Of a stretch of 64,000 nucleotides of DNA, positions 38,746-49,307 are shown piece by piece. Numbering within the stretch: position 1 is the stretch's first letter; every line of letters begins with the position of its first letter. Source of the DNA: Sporisorium sorghi (Eukaryota; Basidiomycota; Ustilaginomycetes; Ustilaginales; Ustilaginaceae); NCBI GenBank assembly GCA_023212695.1, contig JALCCG010000010.1, positions 1-64,000 of the forward strand. The letters are read 5' to 3'. Below the pieces are notes generated by a model, which ran no database searches, had not been told where the DNA came from, and saw nothing but the letters and a program-made list of their open reading frames with translations. The position numbers and the translations under genes are program-made.

Positions 38746-39453
38746 ATGACCTCTCCCGCCGCCTCGCCTCCCTCCTCCGTCCCCTCGTCCCCACGCCGCT
38801 CGCTCTTCCACCTCCCCGGCCTTGGCAAGAAGAACACGCACCCGACCTCCGCCGACGGCGCCACCACGCCCGGCGGCCACATCACCACCATCGCGCAAAC
38901 GCCCATCCTCGAATCCTCCAACCCGCTCGACAAAGCTTCCGTGCCGACCGAGGCGCGCGAGCAGCACATCGTCGGCGTCCCCGGCACCCGGATCGACACC
39001 GACACTGCTAAGATCCTCATCGCGCTCGACGGCACCGACGCGGGCGATAAAGCGTTCAAGTACCTGCTGGAGAACAAGGTGCTGCGCACCGACAGCCACG
39101 TGTTCCTGTGCACGGTTCTGCCGGCGAACGTAATCTCGACCCCCTGGGTAGCCGGGCCATTGACGATCGATACCGAGAAGCACAACGAGCTGCTCAAGAC
39201 GATTCGCGCGCAGGCGGTCGAGAAGCTCGAGCCGTACAAGGCGCAGCTCAAGCAGAAGGGTTTCAATGTCACGCTCCACGTGCTCCACGGAGACGCAAGG
39301 GCGTCGTTGCTCAGAGTGGCGAACTACCATCATGTCGATCTGGTGCTCGTCGGGAAGAGGGAGCGCAGCTGGAAGAAGAACCTTTCTACAACGGGCACCG
39401 TGTCGAGCTACCTCGTCTCGCACTCGAATGCGCCCGTGCTCGTCATCAAGTAG
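38746..39453 (+). CDS. Universal stress protein (UspA fold) domain protein
   Basis: A 235-residue protein with a disordered Ser/Pro-rich N-terminus (1-75) and a single UspA domain from about 87 to the end. The first strand is KILIALDGTDAGDKAFKYLL and the middle helix carries NELLKTIRAQAVEKLEPYK. The nucleotide-binding part reads VDLVLVGKRERSWKK followed by STTGTVSSYLVSHSNAPVLV. This keeps the STGTVS end of the ATP-binding signature, but the GxxG portion is altered (GKRERS), so ATP binding is uncertain. UspA proteins respond to stress; the fungal role is mostly undefined. Start ATG 38746 follows CCAAA. Intronless and compact. Confidence 0.9.
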   Translation: MTSPAASPPSSVPSSPRRSLFHLPGLGKKNTHPTSADGATTPGGHITTIAQTPILESSNPLDKASVPTEAREQHIVGVPGTRIDTDTAKILIALDGTDAGDKAFKYLLENKVLRTDSHVFLCTVLPANVISTPWVAGPLTIDTEKHNELLKTIRAQAVEKLEPYKAQLKQKGFNVTLHVLHGDARASLLRVANYHHVDLVLVGKRERSWKKNLSTTGTVSSYLVSHSNAPVLVIK

Positions 39454-39700
39454 AGCGCTACGCCGTGTCATTCCCCCTGGACTTGCGTGTCCCAATTCGA
39501 AAGTCGGACCCAGATGTAATACAGATGCAATACCCGCCTCCATACCGAACAGTGTTGATTGCTGGACGTACAGAAGACCGGAGAACAATGACATGAGGGC
39601 CGAAAGAAAGCAGAAACCCGCTGGATTGAGTCTGGCAGTGACACCCACAGCGGGGAATCAACCTATTGCGTCTGGCGTTTGTCTACGGCGTACCTCGGAA

Positions 39701-40993
39701 TCAATGCTCGCGTCCGATCTGGAGCCACCTGGTATCTGGAATGATATGGCCCTTGCTGTTAGCCTTGACCGCGAGCGCACCCCTTCCCCAGCCGGTCCCA
39801 ATGACCCGCGCGTCCCAAGGCAGGTTCTCCGGGTACAGCCCCTGCAAGCCCGAGTTGGGCGCGGGGCACCAGTTAAGCAGATCCGCAATCTCAGGCGCCG
39901 AGCTCATGTACGGATGGAAGCGGCGCGTGGGATTCCTCTCGATGCGCTTCTGCCTCAACCTGCCGTGGCAGCCGTACATGTCCTTATCGTACAAGTTGTA
40001 CGCCTTGAGCTTCTCGCCCCTGTACTGTGCGGTAGCCTCGGCGTCCGTGAGCTCGTCATCGACACCAACATACTGGAAGGTGCGCTCACCATTATGCAAA
40101 AAGCCCTGCGTGTTCCAGCGCACCGCCTTGGCGTGCAGATCCTCGAAGCGCGCCTTTTTGAACGCATACCCAACCACGGTGATGCGCGCCGGGTAGTGGC
40201 CCGTGTACTCGCGGAAGCGGGCGATCGAGAAGAGCAAGTTCTCGAAGCTGTCGAGCGCGTAGTTCTCCGTGGTCATGCGCACATCCTGGAGACCGTGGCG
40301 GGTGGCGACGGCGGCGTTGGCGTGTGCGAGCGCGCCGATGGACGACGACGGCGCTGCAGATGCGGCCGAGGTGGTGGACGAGACGTTGGCAAGACTGCCT
40401 GCGATCATGGGCACTTCGAGGTTGGCAGCGAGCGCGAGCGAGTAGTACGACTCGCCCTCAGTCTGCAACGAGTTCGGGCGGGTCTGTCCACCCGAAAACA
40501 CCAGAAGCGCATTCGGATCCTCGTTGGTGAGCTGCAGACCCTTCTCGATATGCTTGTAGAACGTCTTGACGCTGCCGCCCTTCTGGTACTCCTCCAGAAT
40601 CCAGTTCTCGTCGTTGTCCTTGCCCTTGACATCGCACCCCGCCCAGACGGCGTGGCCGGTGACGATGACGAGGTGGTTGAGATGGTCGGTGCCCGCGCGC
40701 GGTGGTGGTACGCTCGCGCTGAGCAGTTCCGGAGTGCGACCGTTGAACTCGATGTATCCCTGTGGTATCGGTGCCGAGTTGTGGCGGAAGAGCATGTATC
40801 GAAGATTCAAGAGTGCAGAGAAACTGGCAAAGCCGAGAAGCAGCACGATGCCCAGATTTGTGACTCTGGATCTTGCCGACAAGCGGTCGTGCAGCGAGAC
40901 TGCGCCGGGTTGGCCCGAGCCACCGTTGAGCGCGAGCGAGATGCCCGACTTGCGCGCGCCGGACAGCAGCGATCCGGACGATTTTGGCACCAT
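39701..40993 (-). CDS. DUF218 (YdcF-like) membrane-anchored protein
   Basis: A 430-residue protein. A single hydrophobic segment at about 45-67 (VTNLGIVLLLGFASFSALLNL) near the N-terminus makes it a type II membrane protein. The rest is a DUF218/YdcF-type domain: HLVIVTGHAVWAG, ALLVFSGGQTRP, EGESYYSLA, MTTENYALDSFENLLFSI and ITVVGYAFKKARFEDLHA. This matches the Rossmann-like order of the family, whose biochemical role is poorly known; some bacterial members bind S-adenosylmethionine or act in envelope synthesis. The start is the ATG at 40993 (MVPKSSGSLL); the frame is open upstream, but that part lacks conservation features. It converges on the universal stress gene. Confidence 0.8.
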   Translation of the reverse strand: MVPKSSGSLLSGARKSGISLALNGGSGQPGAVSLHDRLSARSRVTNLGIVLLLGFASFSALLNLRYMLFRHNSAPIPQGYIEFNGRTPELLSASVPPPRAGTDHLNHLVIVTGHAVWAGCDVKGKDNDENWILEEYQKGGSVKTFYKHIEKGLQLTNEDPNALLVFSGGQTRPNSLQTEGESYYSLALAANLEVPMIAGSLANVSSTTSAASAAPSSSIGALAHANAAVATRHGLQDVRMTTENYALDSFENLLFSIARFREYTGHYPARITVVGYAFKKARFEDLHAKAVRWNTQGFLHNGERTFQYVGVDDELTDAEATAQYRGEKLKAYNLYDKDMYGCHGRLRQKRIERNPTRRFHPYMSSAPEIADLLNWCPAPNSGLQGLYPENLPWDARVIGTGWGRGALAVKANSKGHIIPDTRWLQIGREH

Positions 40994-41900
40994 GGTTTGC
41001 TCGATGTGATCTATGTGAAGCTCGAGTGCGTGTGCGGGTTTTGAATCGACTCGGTCCAGCCTGCCGACGATTGTTGACGCTGACGCGCTTGGAGAGACGA
41101 GGATGCAAAGGTGGGGGCGGCGCCTGCTGCAGTTGCTTTCTTGAGGTATGTATAGACGGCTGTAGATGATGGCAGATGGTGTTGGCATGGATCGATGAAT
41201 GACAATCGGAACCCCGCAGCTGATCAAAGTGCGTCAGCTGGTGTGACGGATTTCGCTTCCAGAAGGGTCGATTTCCGAGAAATCTCGAACAGACTCGTCT
41301 CGTGCCCTCGATGCTTTTGAGGATGCTGTGCTGCGCTGTGCTGCGCTGTGCTGCGCTGTGCTGTACTCTTTCAAGCAAAGCAAGCACGCGTCGAATCCAC
41401 GAGGCGAATCACGAGCGACTCGAAAAAGCAGCTTCAACGCACTCAGCTTGGTTACCGTCGGTCTGCGTTGTCGTCCTCCTCCAACCGGCGACTTTCCTTG
41501 CGCGCAAGTTTCCAATATTGGATTGACATCAAGCTTGGCTTCAAGCTCCCAGCAGACATGGCATCGGGCTACAGCAGATACTTCTTCTTGATTTACAGTG
41601 TCATAGCTCGAGAAGCTTCCACAGCACCGGTCAACCGGCTGCAGAACAGATTTTTCCTGTTTGTTTGACCATGAGAAAAATGAGGTCGAGAAAATCCTCC
41701 GAAAAAATCGACAAAAAAATCGACAAAAAAATCGAGGTTTGTGAGATCATCTCTCGCCTACAAATTCTGCCAAAATCCAACCTCCACAAACTGTGCTCGC
41801 ATGCATGGTTGCCTCAGTCACCTTCTCAGCCTCGAGTCGAGCTGACCATCTCTCCCTTCCATCCTCCCACCATCCTAACAGCAGAGCCATATCCGGAACC
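40994..41900. promoter_or_regulatory. Divergent promoter region with short tandem repeats
   Basis: 907 bases between the DUF218 and TFIIS-M genes. A ten-base unit CTGCGCTGTG is repeated about 3.5 times at 41325-41364. A unit of A6-7 followed by TCGAC repeats three times at 41702-41735. No gene was seen. The last 60 bases are C/T-rich leader. Confidence 0.5.
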
Positions 41901-42495
41901 ATGTCAGATATCCGAGCCAAAAGCGCCAATTTTCTCGGCGACTCGATCTCCGCAGCGACAGGCGGACAGGATGCAAGCGCGGCATCGGCACAGCTCGAGC
42001 AAGCCGTCTTCGACAAGTTTGGCCAGTCGACCTCCAACGACTACCGGGGCGACATCCGCAACATTGGCCTGACGCTCAAGAAGCACAATCCGCAGCTGGC
42101 TCAAGATCTGGTGCAGGGCAAGATTGCACCGGAGCAGCTGGTCAACATGACTCCTGAGGTAGGTTCACAGCTGGCGCTCAAGTGAGAGGTAGAGGTGGCT
42201 GGCGGATAGATTTTCGTTCTGCTTTCAACGCCAACAGGAGCTCAAGACGGAACAACAGGCCAAGCAAGATCAGCAGCTGCGTCAACAGAACTTGGAAGCC
42301 TCGGTCGGCGTCGACGATCTGGACCCGGACCGCGGCGCCATCGTCACGTCTGAACAGGGCATCTCGCGCATGCAGGAAGGCGACATGGAGACCTACGGCG
42401 AAGCTGGCGACGGAAGCGAAGGCGAGTTCAAGGCCAGAGCGCAACCCAAGGTGGGCGAGGCGATGCGTGGTATCGAGTTCGAAACCGGTATATAA
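41901..42495 (+). CDS. Stand-alone TFIIS central-domain protein, one intron
   Basis: A small protein of 171 residues. Exon 1 is 41901-42158, the intron 42159-42237 (79 nt; donor GAG|GTAGGT, acceptor CAACAG), exon 2 42238-42495. The splice joins MTPE to ELKTEQQAKQ in phase 0. Residues 1-105 match the TFIIS central (TFS2M) helical domain: LEQAVFDKFGQ, YRGDIRNIGLTLKKHNPQL, LVQGKIAPEQLVNMTPEELK. In TFIIS this domain contacts RNA polymerase II. The N-terminal LW domain and the C-terminal zinc ribbon with its catalytic RSADE loop are absent, so the protein cannot stimulate RNA cleavage as TFIIS does. The rest (DLDPDRGAIVTSEQGISRM) is not recognised. If the intron is retained, a stop follows at 42183-42185. 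Confidence 0.85.
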
Positions 42496-42679
42496 GGCAC
42501 GCACAACACGCAATCAAACAAAGGTATTCGAGCGATAGAAGTACATTGACCGCATGAGGGTCAAACACGAGCCGTGTGGATGCGATGGTATAGGTACAAA
42601 TACAGGTGATGTAGCGAATGGAAAAAAGCGACTGAAGAGGCAAGAAGAACGAAGACGGGCGAGGCCGGGCGGCGGTGCT

Positions 42680-43760
42680 TCACATGGGACGACCAGCCGC
42701 AGCCTGCGCCGCCTGTTTGCGCGCCTCTGCTTCCCTCGCCTGCTCCTCAGCACGTCGCTTCTTGCCCTCTTCGGCCATCTGCGCCAAACGGTCGTGGTCC
42801 AGCTTTGGCTCGACGTGCGTCTCGTAGTTGCCGGCGCTGAGGCTCTTGTCGTATGCTTCGCCAATCGCAGCAAACAGCTGATCCAGGTTCTCGATGGCAT
42901 CGCGCAACGCGTCCAGAGCCGAGGCGTGGTCTGCAAAAAGCAATCAAGAGTGAGTGACAAGAGAGTGGTCAGTTCATCGAGCCGTTGAAAGATATCTTTC
43001 TGGACTGTCGACAGCGACGACCACTGCAAGAGACGAAAGAGCTCGCGTCTTGATGCGTTTTGGCTCAGTAGGAACGATTGTACAAGAATCTAAAAAAAAA
43101 ATAAAAAAATCTTCGTCAAGCTCCAAACAGCCTGGCAGGCTGCCGGGCACATACGATCCCTTTTTCTCATCTCGGCCAACGTGCGCGAAAGGCTTTCGTC
43201 GTTTGCAGTGGTGGCCCCGTTCGTCGGCTGTGCTGCAGAGACACTTACCATACATCTGAATGCGAAGGTGGATCTTGTTCTCCGAGGGGTGTGGGTTGCT
43301 ATAGCCGCAGAACTCGACTCGAGGGCTAGAAACAAAAGCGCAAGCAGAAAGACATTGAAGTCAGCACTTCTGCGGCAGCAAATAGCGGCAAAGGTACGCT
43401 CTGCGGTGCGCCATCTTGCGACAGGAAGGCCTCAGCAACGAAGAATTCCATTATTGTATATCCCCCACCACTACTATGTCCCGATGCGACTCGGTCAATT
43501 CGTGTAAAGCACAATAGTTAAAAGTATCATCTCGGGACAGATCCTGTGCGCAAGACTGGCGATGCAGAGTGAGAGAGCGCGATGCGAACTTACTCTTTCA
43601 TGATGATGTATCGAAGCGAGTTGCCCAACGTGTGGTCCTCCTCCTTGAGGCAGAATGTGACGGCGGAGAAGTCGGGCTCGTAGCCTGGCAGCAGCGTGAG
43701 CTTGTCAGATATTGAGGCGGGGCCATCGCCCATGACCTCTGCGAGGTTTGGATTGGACAT
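42680..43760 (-). CDS. RPC19: RNA polymerase I and III subunit AC19 (RPC19/RPAC2), two introns
   Basis: Shared small subunit of RNA polymerases I and III that pairs with AC40, like the alpha subunit dimer. Exon 1 is 43760-43594, exon 2 43325-43249, exon 3 42930-42680. The introns are 268 and 318 nt with GTAAGT donors and TAG/CAG acceptors. The 164-residue product carries the alpha-like motif SAVTFCLKEEDHTLGNSLRY followed across the first junction by RVEFCGYSNPHPSENKIHLR, then IQMYDHASALDALRDAIENL. The tail is a Lys/Arg/Ala-rich helix (EEGKKRRAEEQAREAEARKQ). The exon phases (2, then 1) join perfectly. It faces the SNF2-family gene across a 1-kb divergent promoter. Confidence 0.95.
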
Positions 43761-44783
43761 GATGGCGGAAAAGAGGAAGAGGAGAGGTGACGGTTAGGTA
43801 GTAAGGAGAGAACGAGCAACGAACCTTTTGTGAAAAAATAAATAAATCTGTGCGTGGAGCAGCCAAAAATATTTCTTCCAGAACCAAAAAATGAGAAGCT
43901 GATGCGCCAACCTTGTCGTACGAGACAATCCCGATCTCTTTGAGATTTCCGATCGAATGGAAATCAAGCAAACGCGCTCCTCGATTTATTCGAGCGAGAT
44001 AGAGGCGCGAGAGCAGTGTCGATCTGAGCTAGCAGCGAGCGATTCGACTCAGCGCGCTCAGTTTCTGTGGCCATTTCGGGGCAGAAAAATGAGAGAGAAA
44101 GAGAGGTGAGCCCTCGACGTGTCGTGATTAACCAGAAAATCAGGCGAACGAGCAGAGAGAGCGAGATTGCATTTTTGGCAGCAGCAGCAGAGAGCCAGGC
44201 TGTGAGGCCCTCTGGCCAGAAACGAGCAAAGTCGACTCGATTCGACTCGATATCGCTCGCTCTTCTCCCTCACTCTCCCTCTCTCAGCCGAAAATCGCAC
44301 ACTGCCATCCAAGAGCGATTATTTGCATCCCGCAAACCGCATCCACACCTCTCAACGCCAGCCGCTCTTCAACCAGAAGCCGCTACTACCGCTTTCGACA
44401 GTTTATTCTTCTCATCGCTTGTGTGTTGGTCTTTTCCCGTCGTCGTCGCCGTTCACCGTTCGCCGTTCACCGCCAACGCGTATCTCCGCAGGCGATCCCA
44501 CTCGACTTGGACACTTTGGTCGCGCCCGCCATTCATACCCTTTTGATCTCGTCCAGCGCTTATCGTCGCGCGTGAACATTGTCGTCGCGTCTCATCCCAT
44601 CGACCTTCGACAGCAACCAGCGTCCTCGACTTCATCGTCGACGCGACCTTGACACAACACTCGGCACGACCCTTTCCCCCCTCCCATCCGACTCGACATC
44701 CATCCGTCTCTGCTTTCAAATCTCTCGGTTTACGACAGTAGCCCTCGTCGAGTCCGCTCCGTCACCATCCTTGGATTGTCGCC
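43761..44783. promoter_or_regulatory. Divergent promoter region between AC19 and the SNF2-family gene
   Basis: 1023 bases with no gene. Several short direct repeats occur: ACTCGATTCGACTCGAT near 44235, and CGTTCACCGTTCGCCGTTCACCG near 44450. The last 400 bases are strongly C/T-rich, consistent with a long leader for the SNF2-family gene. Confidence 0.4.
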
Positions 44784-47700
44784 ATGTCCGCCATCGCCAA
44801 TGGAGCCAGCAACGGCTCGTCAGCTAGCGCTCAGCCGCCAGCGCTCAGCGCCCAAGCACAGCAGATGTTGACCGGCATGACCAAAGAGCGACTTCACAGC
44901 ATGATCGCTCGCATGCAGCAACTCAAGGCCAGCGGCGTCAACGAGGCCACCAGCCAGGAGTACGCCACGCTCGTCAACACGCTCAAAATGTTTCAGCAGT
45001 ACCAAGCCATGCGTCAACAACAGGCCGTCGCCATGCAGGCACGAGCAGCCCAACAAAGTGCCCCGCACACTCCCACCACAGCAGCTCCCTCCACACCGTC
45101 ACCGTCGCAGCCTGCCAATGCATCAACACCAGCAGCCGATGCATCCAACGCAGCGTCTTCCACCAACGGCGTCATTGTGAAAACCGAGGAGGAGATCACA
45201 CGCTCCTTGAGCCCAGCCAACTTCACGCCCGACCAGCTCAATGCGCTCAAGACCCAGATCATCGCCTTCAAGCTCATCTCGCGCAACCAGCCACTCCCAT
45301 CCCATCTGCAAGAGGCCATCTTGGCTGCAGACCGCGAGTCAGAGGCGCACGACTCCAAGAAGGGCGACTCGCTCGCAACCGCAACACAGATCGCTGCCGC
45401 AGCTGTAGCATCTTCGGAGAAAGGAGCTTCCGACGAAGCAGCCAAAGCGGGCTCTTCCAAGGACGGCGCCTCAGAAAAGATCGCAGAGATCCCAAGGCCA
45501 CCGAGTCCAAAAGATGACCCAAGCAGCTTGGTCTATCCGTACAATGCCTACGTTCATCCTTTCTCGTACATCTCCAAGCCTTTGCTCGAGGACGACGAAT
45601 ACACAGCAACCAAGCAACAGCGCCTGTTGATACCCAGCCTCATGCCAGCCGGTCTCGAGCCCCGCCTTTTGCTCGAAGAGCGCGACCGCTTTGTCCAGGC
45701 CCGCATTCGCCAGCGCATCCGCGAGCTCGAGTCCTTCCCCGCCGACATGTCGCAAAACCCAACCGTGGCCAGCCTCAAGGGCAAAGAGAACGCGCACGAT
45801 CTCACCTCCCAACTCCATGGCACCGATCTGCAAGGCGACAATGCAAAGCTCAAGGCGCTCATCGAGCTCAAATCGCTTCACCTCCTCGAGAAGCAGAAGC
45901 AGCTGCGCGAGCAGGTCGTCCAGAGTCTCAACCTTGCCACCACGCTTGGTCTCGACCGCGTCGCCTTCCGACGTGTCAAGAAGCAGACGCTGCGCGATGC
46001 ACGCATGACCGAACAGCTCGAACGCAAGCAGCGTGTCGAGCGAGAGAAGCGCGCCAGGCAAAAGCACATCGACTACCTCAGCACCATCTGCAACCACGGT
46101 CGCGACCTCATCGCAGCCCACGCCAAGGTGCAAGACCAGGCCCGCAGGTTTGGTCGCGCCATGCTCAAGTTCCACGCCGACTCGGAGAGGGAAGAGCAGA
46201 AGCGTGTCGAGAGGATTGCCAAGGAGCGTCTCAATGCGCTCAAGGCCGACGATGAGGAAGCCTACCTCAAGCTCATCGACACTGCCAAGGACACGCGTAT
46301 CACACATCTCTTGCGACAGACCGACGCCTATCTCGACAGCTTGGCGCAGGCCGTCCAGGCTCAGCAGAACGATGACGTCCACGCCGAAGCCATTGCAGCC
46401 GAGCGCATCGTCGAAGATACGTCCAACCAGGAGGTCGGTGTCGCCGTTGACGAGACCATGTTCGGTGCCACCCGTCAGGACGACCCGAGCGAGGACCGCG
46501 GCAAGGTCGACTACTACTCGGTGGCGCATCGCATCACGGAGCGTATCACGCGGCAGCCTACGATCCTCGTCGGAGGTACCTTGAAGGAGTACCAGATGAA
46601 GGGTCTGCAGTGGATGATCTCGCTCTACAACAACAGGCTCAACGGTATCTTGGCCGACGAGATGGGTCTCGGTAAGACGATTCAGACCATCTCGCTCATC
46701 ACATACTTGATGGAGTTCAAGAAGCAGAACGGACCTTTCCTCGTCATTGTGCCGCTCTCGACCCTCACCAACTGGGTCAACGAGTTCAACAAGTGGGCGC
46801 CTTCGGTCTCGACGCTCGTCTACAAGGGCACACCCAACGTGCGAAAGCAGCTCACCGGCCGTCTGCGCTCCATGAACTTCCAGGTGCTGCTCACCACGTA
46901 CGAGTACATCATCAAGGACAAGCACCTGCTCGGCAAGATCAAATGGGTGCACATGATCATCGACGAAGGTCATCGTATGAAGAACACGCAGTCGAAGCTC
47001 ACCATCACGCTCACGCAGTTCTACACGAGTCGATACCGACTGCTCCTGACGGGTACGCCGCTGCAGAACAACTTGCCAGAGCTGTGGGCGCTGCTCAACT
47101 TTGTGCTGCCGAGGATCTTCAACTCGGTCAAGAGCTTCGACGAGTGGTTCAACACGCCCTTCACCAACACGGGCAACGAAGGCGGCATGATGCTCAACGA
47201 AGAAGAGGCGCTGCTCATCATCAAGCGTCTTCACAAGGTGCTGCGACCCTTCCTGCTGCGTCGTCTCAAGAAGGATGTGGCCTCCGAGCTTCCGGATAAG
47301 GTCGAAAAGGTGATCAAGTGCAAGATGAGCGCGCTCCAGCTCAAGCTCTACCAGCAGATGAAGAAGCACAAGATGATCCTTTCGGGCGAGGACAACAGCA
47401 CTGTTGGCAAGAAGGCCAAGCCGCAAGGCATCCGAGGTCTGCAGAACGCCATCATGCAGCTGCGAAAGATCTGCAACCATCCGTACGTCTTCGAACAGGT
47501 CGAGCTCGCCATCAACCCGACCAAGGAGACCGGTCCGGACCTGTTCCGTGTCGCGGGCAAGTTCGAGCTGCTCGACAGACTGCTGCCCAAGCTGTTTGCC
47601 ACCAAGCATCGTGTGCTCATCTTTTTCCAGATGACGGCCATCATGGACATCATGGAGGACTTTTTGAGGTACCGAGGCTTCAAGTATCTCCGTCTCGATG

Positions 47701-49307
47701 GTTCCACCAAGCCGGACGATCGATCGCAGCTGCTCAAGCTCTTCAACGCGCCGGGATCCGAGTATTTTGTGTTCATTCTTTCGACGCGAGCCGGTGGTCT
47801 CGGTCTCAACCTGCAGTCCGCCGATACCGTCATCATCTACGATTCGGATTGGAACCCGCACCAGGATCTGCAGGCGCAGGATCGTGCGCATCGTATCGGT
47901 CAAAAGATGGAGGTGCGTATCTTGCGTCTGGTGACCGAGAAGTCGGTGGAAGAGACCATTCTCGCCAGAGCGCAGGACAAGCTCGAGATCGAAGGCAAGG
48001 TGATCCAGGCCGGTAAATTCGACAACCAAGCCACCGCCGACGAGCGAGAGTTGCTGCTCCGAGCCATGTTGGAGGCCGACAATGACGACGAAGACGAGGA
48101 TGATGGCGATTTTAACGACGATGAGCTCAACCAGCTGCTGGCTCGTGGCGAGCACGAAGTTCCCATCTTCCAGCAGATCGACGCGGAGCGCCAGCAAGCC
48201 GATGCCGAGTTTTGGAAGTCGCTCGGCTACAAGGGCAAGCTGCCTGAACGACTTATGCAGGAGAGCGAGCTGCCTGCTGTCTACCAGCAAGACTTTGACG
48301 CCGACAACGTCATGGCCGAAGAAGTGGAAGAGGAGCAGCCCGCTACGCGAAAGAGGAACGTGGTGCACTACGACGACGGCTTGACCGAGGATCAGTTCTT
48401 GCGAGCGCTCGAAGACGACGATGTGGATCTCAACGACATTGTCGAGCGCAAGCGCGAGCGTATCGAGAAGCGCCGAGCCAAGGCGATGATGCAGGCCATG
48501 GATTCTACCGAAGGCACGCCTGAGGTCGAGGGCGGCAGGCGCAAAAAGGGTGCTGGGCGCGGTCGTGGCCTGGGTGGTGCGAGCGAGACGCCCGAGCCGT
48601 CGCCTGGACCCTCGGGCCGCAAGCGCAAGCGTTTCGGCGGCGCTTCCATGGACGGCTCGCCTGACTACGAGGAGAGCCCCTCTGCGGCCCGCATCGCGCA
48701 GCCCAAGCGTCGCAAGACGGGCGGCGAAGACGAGGTGCGCGACCGCATCAAGTACGCGCTCAACCAGTGCTACCGCGCGGTCGAGACGTGCCTGGAGCCC
48801 GAGACGGGTCGCAAGCGCTGCCTGCTGTTCCTGGATGTGCCCAAGAAGACCGACTATCCGGACTACCACGTGATCATCGAAAAGCCGATCGCGATGCGCC
48901 AGATCAAGCGACGCATCGACAACCGCACGTTCCGCCGCGTCGACACGTGTCGCGACGAATTCCACCTGATGGTGCGCAACGCCAAGACGTACAACCAGGA
49001 AGGGTCGTGGGTGTACAACGACGCAGTGGAGCTGCAGAAGGCGTTTGACACGACGTACGATATGCTGTGTCGGCACAGTGGTCTGCCGGGGTCGGAGAAC
49101 GAGGGCGAGGCTGTGCAGCCTGGTGCTGGAGGTGATGCGTCTGTCCAGGAGGGCGATGAGGATGAGGGCGAGGGTGAGGGCGGTGATGACGAGGAGGAGG
49201 AGAAGCCCGTGGTCGCGGCGGCGCCGAGGGGGATCAAGATCAAGCTGGGCAAGAGGAGCAAGCCGATCAAGAAGGGCAAGCGCGACGAGTCGGATGATGA
49301 GGAGTGA
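44784..49307 (+). CDS. SNF2/STH1-type chromatin remodelling ATPase with bromodomain
   Basis: Catalytic subunit of an RSC or SWI/SNF complex, which slides or ejects nucleosomes; nuclear. 1507 residues. A QLQ-like motif (FTPDQLNALKTQIIAFKLIS) lies near 150. An HSA-type basic helical region follows (RDARMTEQLERKQRVEREKR, about 405-445). The SNF2 ATPase has DEMGLGKTIQTI (about 624) and DEGHRMKN (about 726). The helicase C-terminal part includes LSTRAGGLGLNLQSADTVI and the arginine-finger block DRAHRIGQ. A SnAC-like acidic region comes next, then the bromodomain at about 1317-1425 (YHVIIEKPIAMRQIKRRI, NAKTYNQEGSWVYNDA). The tail is acidic then basic. The ATG at 44784 is the first Met of the conserved frame; intronless over 4.5 kb. 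Snf2 and Sth1 orthologues cannot be told apart safely here. Confidence 0.95.
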   Translation: MSAIANGASNGSSASAQPPALSAQAQQMLTGMTKERLHSMIARMQQLKASGVNEATSQEYATLVNTLKMFQQYQAMRQQQAVAMQARAAQQSAPHTPTTAAPSTPSPSQPANASTPAADASNAASSTNGVIVKTEEEITRSLSPANFTPDQLNALKTQIIAFKLISRNQPLPSHLQEAILAADRESEAHDSKKGDSLATATQIAAAAVASSEKGASDEAAKAGSSKDGASEKIAEIPRPPSPKDDPSSLVYPYNAYVHPFSYISKPLLEDDEYTATKQQRLLIPSLMPAGLEPRLLLEERDRFVQARIRQRIRELESFPADMSQNPTVASLKGKENAHDLTSQLHGTDLQGDNAKLKALIELKSLHLLEKQKQLREQVVQSLNLATTLGLDRVAFRRVKKQTLRDARMTEQLERKQRVEREKRARQKHIDYLSTICNHGRDLIAAHAKVQDQARRFGRAMLKFHADSEREEQKRVERIAKERLNALKADDEEAYLKLIDTAKDTRITHLLRQTDAYLDSLAQAVQAQQNDDVHAEAIAAERIVEDTSNQEVGVAVDETMFGATRQDDPSEDRGKVDYYSVAHRITERITRQPTILVGGTLKEYQMKGLQWMISLYNNRLNGILADEMGLGKTIQTISLITYLMEFKKQNGPFLVIVPLSTLTNWVNEFNKWAPSVSTLVYKGTPNVRKQLTGRLRSMNFQVLLTTYEYIIKDKHLLGKIKWVHMIIDEGHRMKNTQSKLTITLTQFYTSRYRLLLTGTPLQNNLPELWALLNFVLPRIFNSVKSFDEWFNTPFTNTGNEGGMMLNEEEALLIIKRLHKVLRPFLLRRLKKDVASELPDKVEKVIKCKMSALQLKLYQQMKKHKMILSGEDNSTVGKKAKPQGIRGLQNAIMQLRKICNHPYVFEQVELAINPTKETGPDLFRVAGKFELLDRLLPKLFATKHRVLIFFQMTAIMDIMEDFLRYRGFKYLRLDGSTKPDDRSQLLKLFNAPGSEYFVFILSTRAGGLGLNLQSADTVIIYDSDWNPHQDLQAQDRAHRIGQKMEVRILRLVTEKSVEETILARAQDKLEIEGKVIQAGKFDNQATADERELLLRAMLEADNDDEDEDDGDFNDDELNQLLARGEHEVPIFQQIDAERQQADAEFWKSLGYKGKLPERLMQESELPAVYQQDFDADNVMAEEVEEEQPATRKRNVVHYDDGLTEDQFLRALEDDDVDLNDIVERKRERIEKRRAKAMMQAMDSTEGTPEVEGGRRKKGAGRGRGLGGASETPEPSPGPSGRKRKRFGGASMDGSPDYEESPSAARIAQPKRRKTGGEDEVRDRIKYALNQCYRAVETCLEPETGRKRCLLFLDVPKKTDYPDYHVIIEKPIAMRQIKRRIDNRTFRRVDTCRDEFHLMVRNAKTYNQEGSWVYNDAVELQKAFDTTYDMLCRHSGLPGSENEGEAVQPGAGGDASVQEGDEDEGEGEGGDDEEEEKPVVAAAPRGIKIKLGKRSKPIKKGKRDESDDEE

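Noticed and set aside
39266..41044. 592-codon plus-strand frame
   Set aside because: Overlaps the universal stress gene end and runs antisense to the DUF218 gene, which has clear family motifs.
42931..43593. snoRNA in AC19 introns
   Set aside because: Only partial C-box-like strings (GATGATA) were found, with no convincing box pair or stem.
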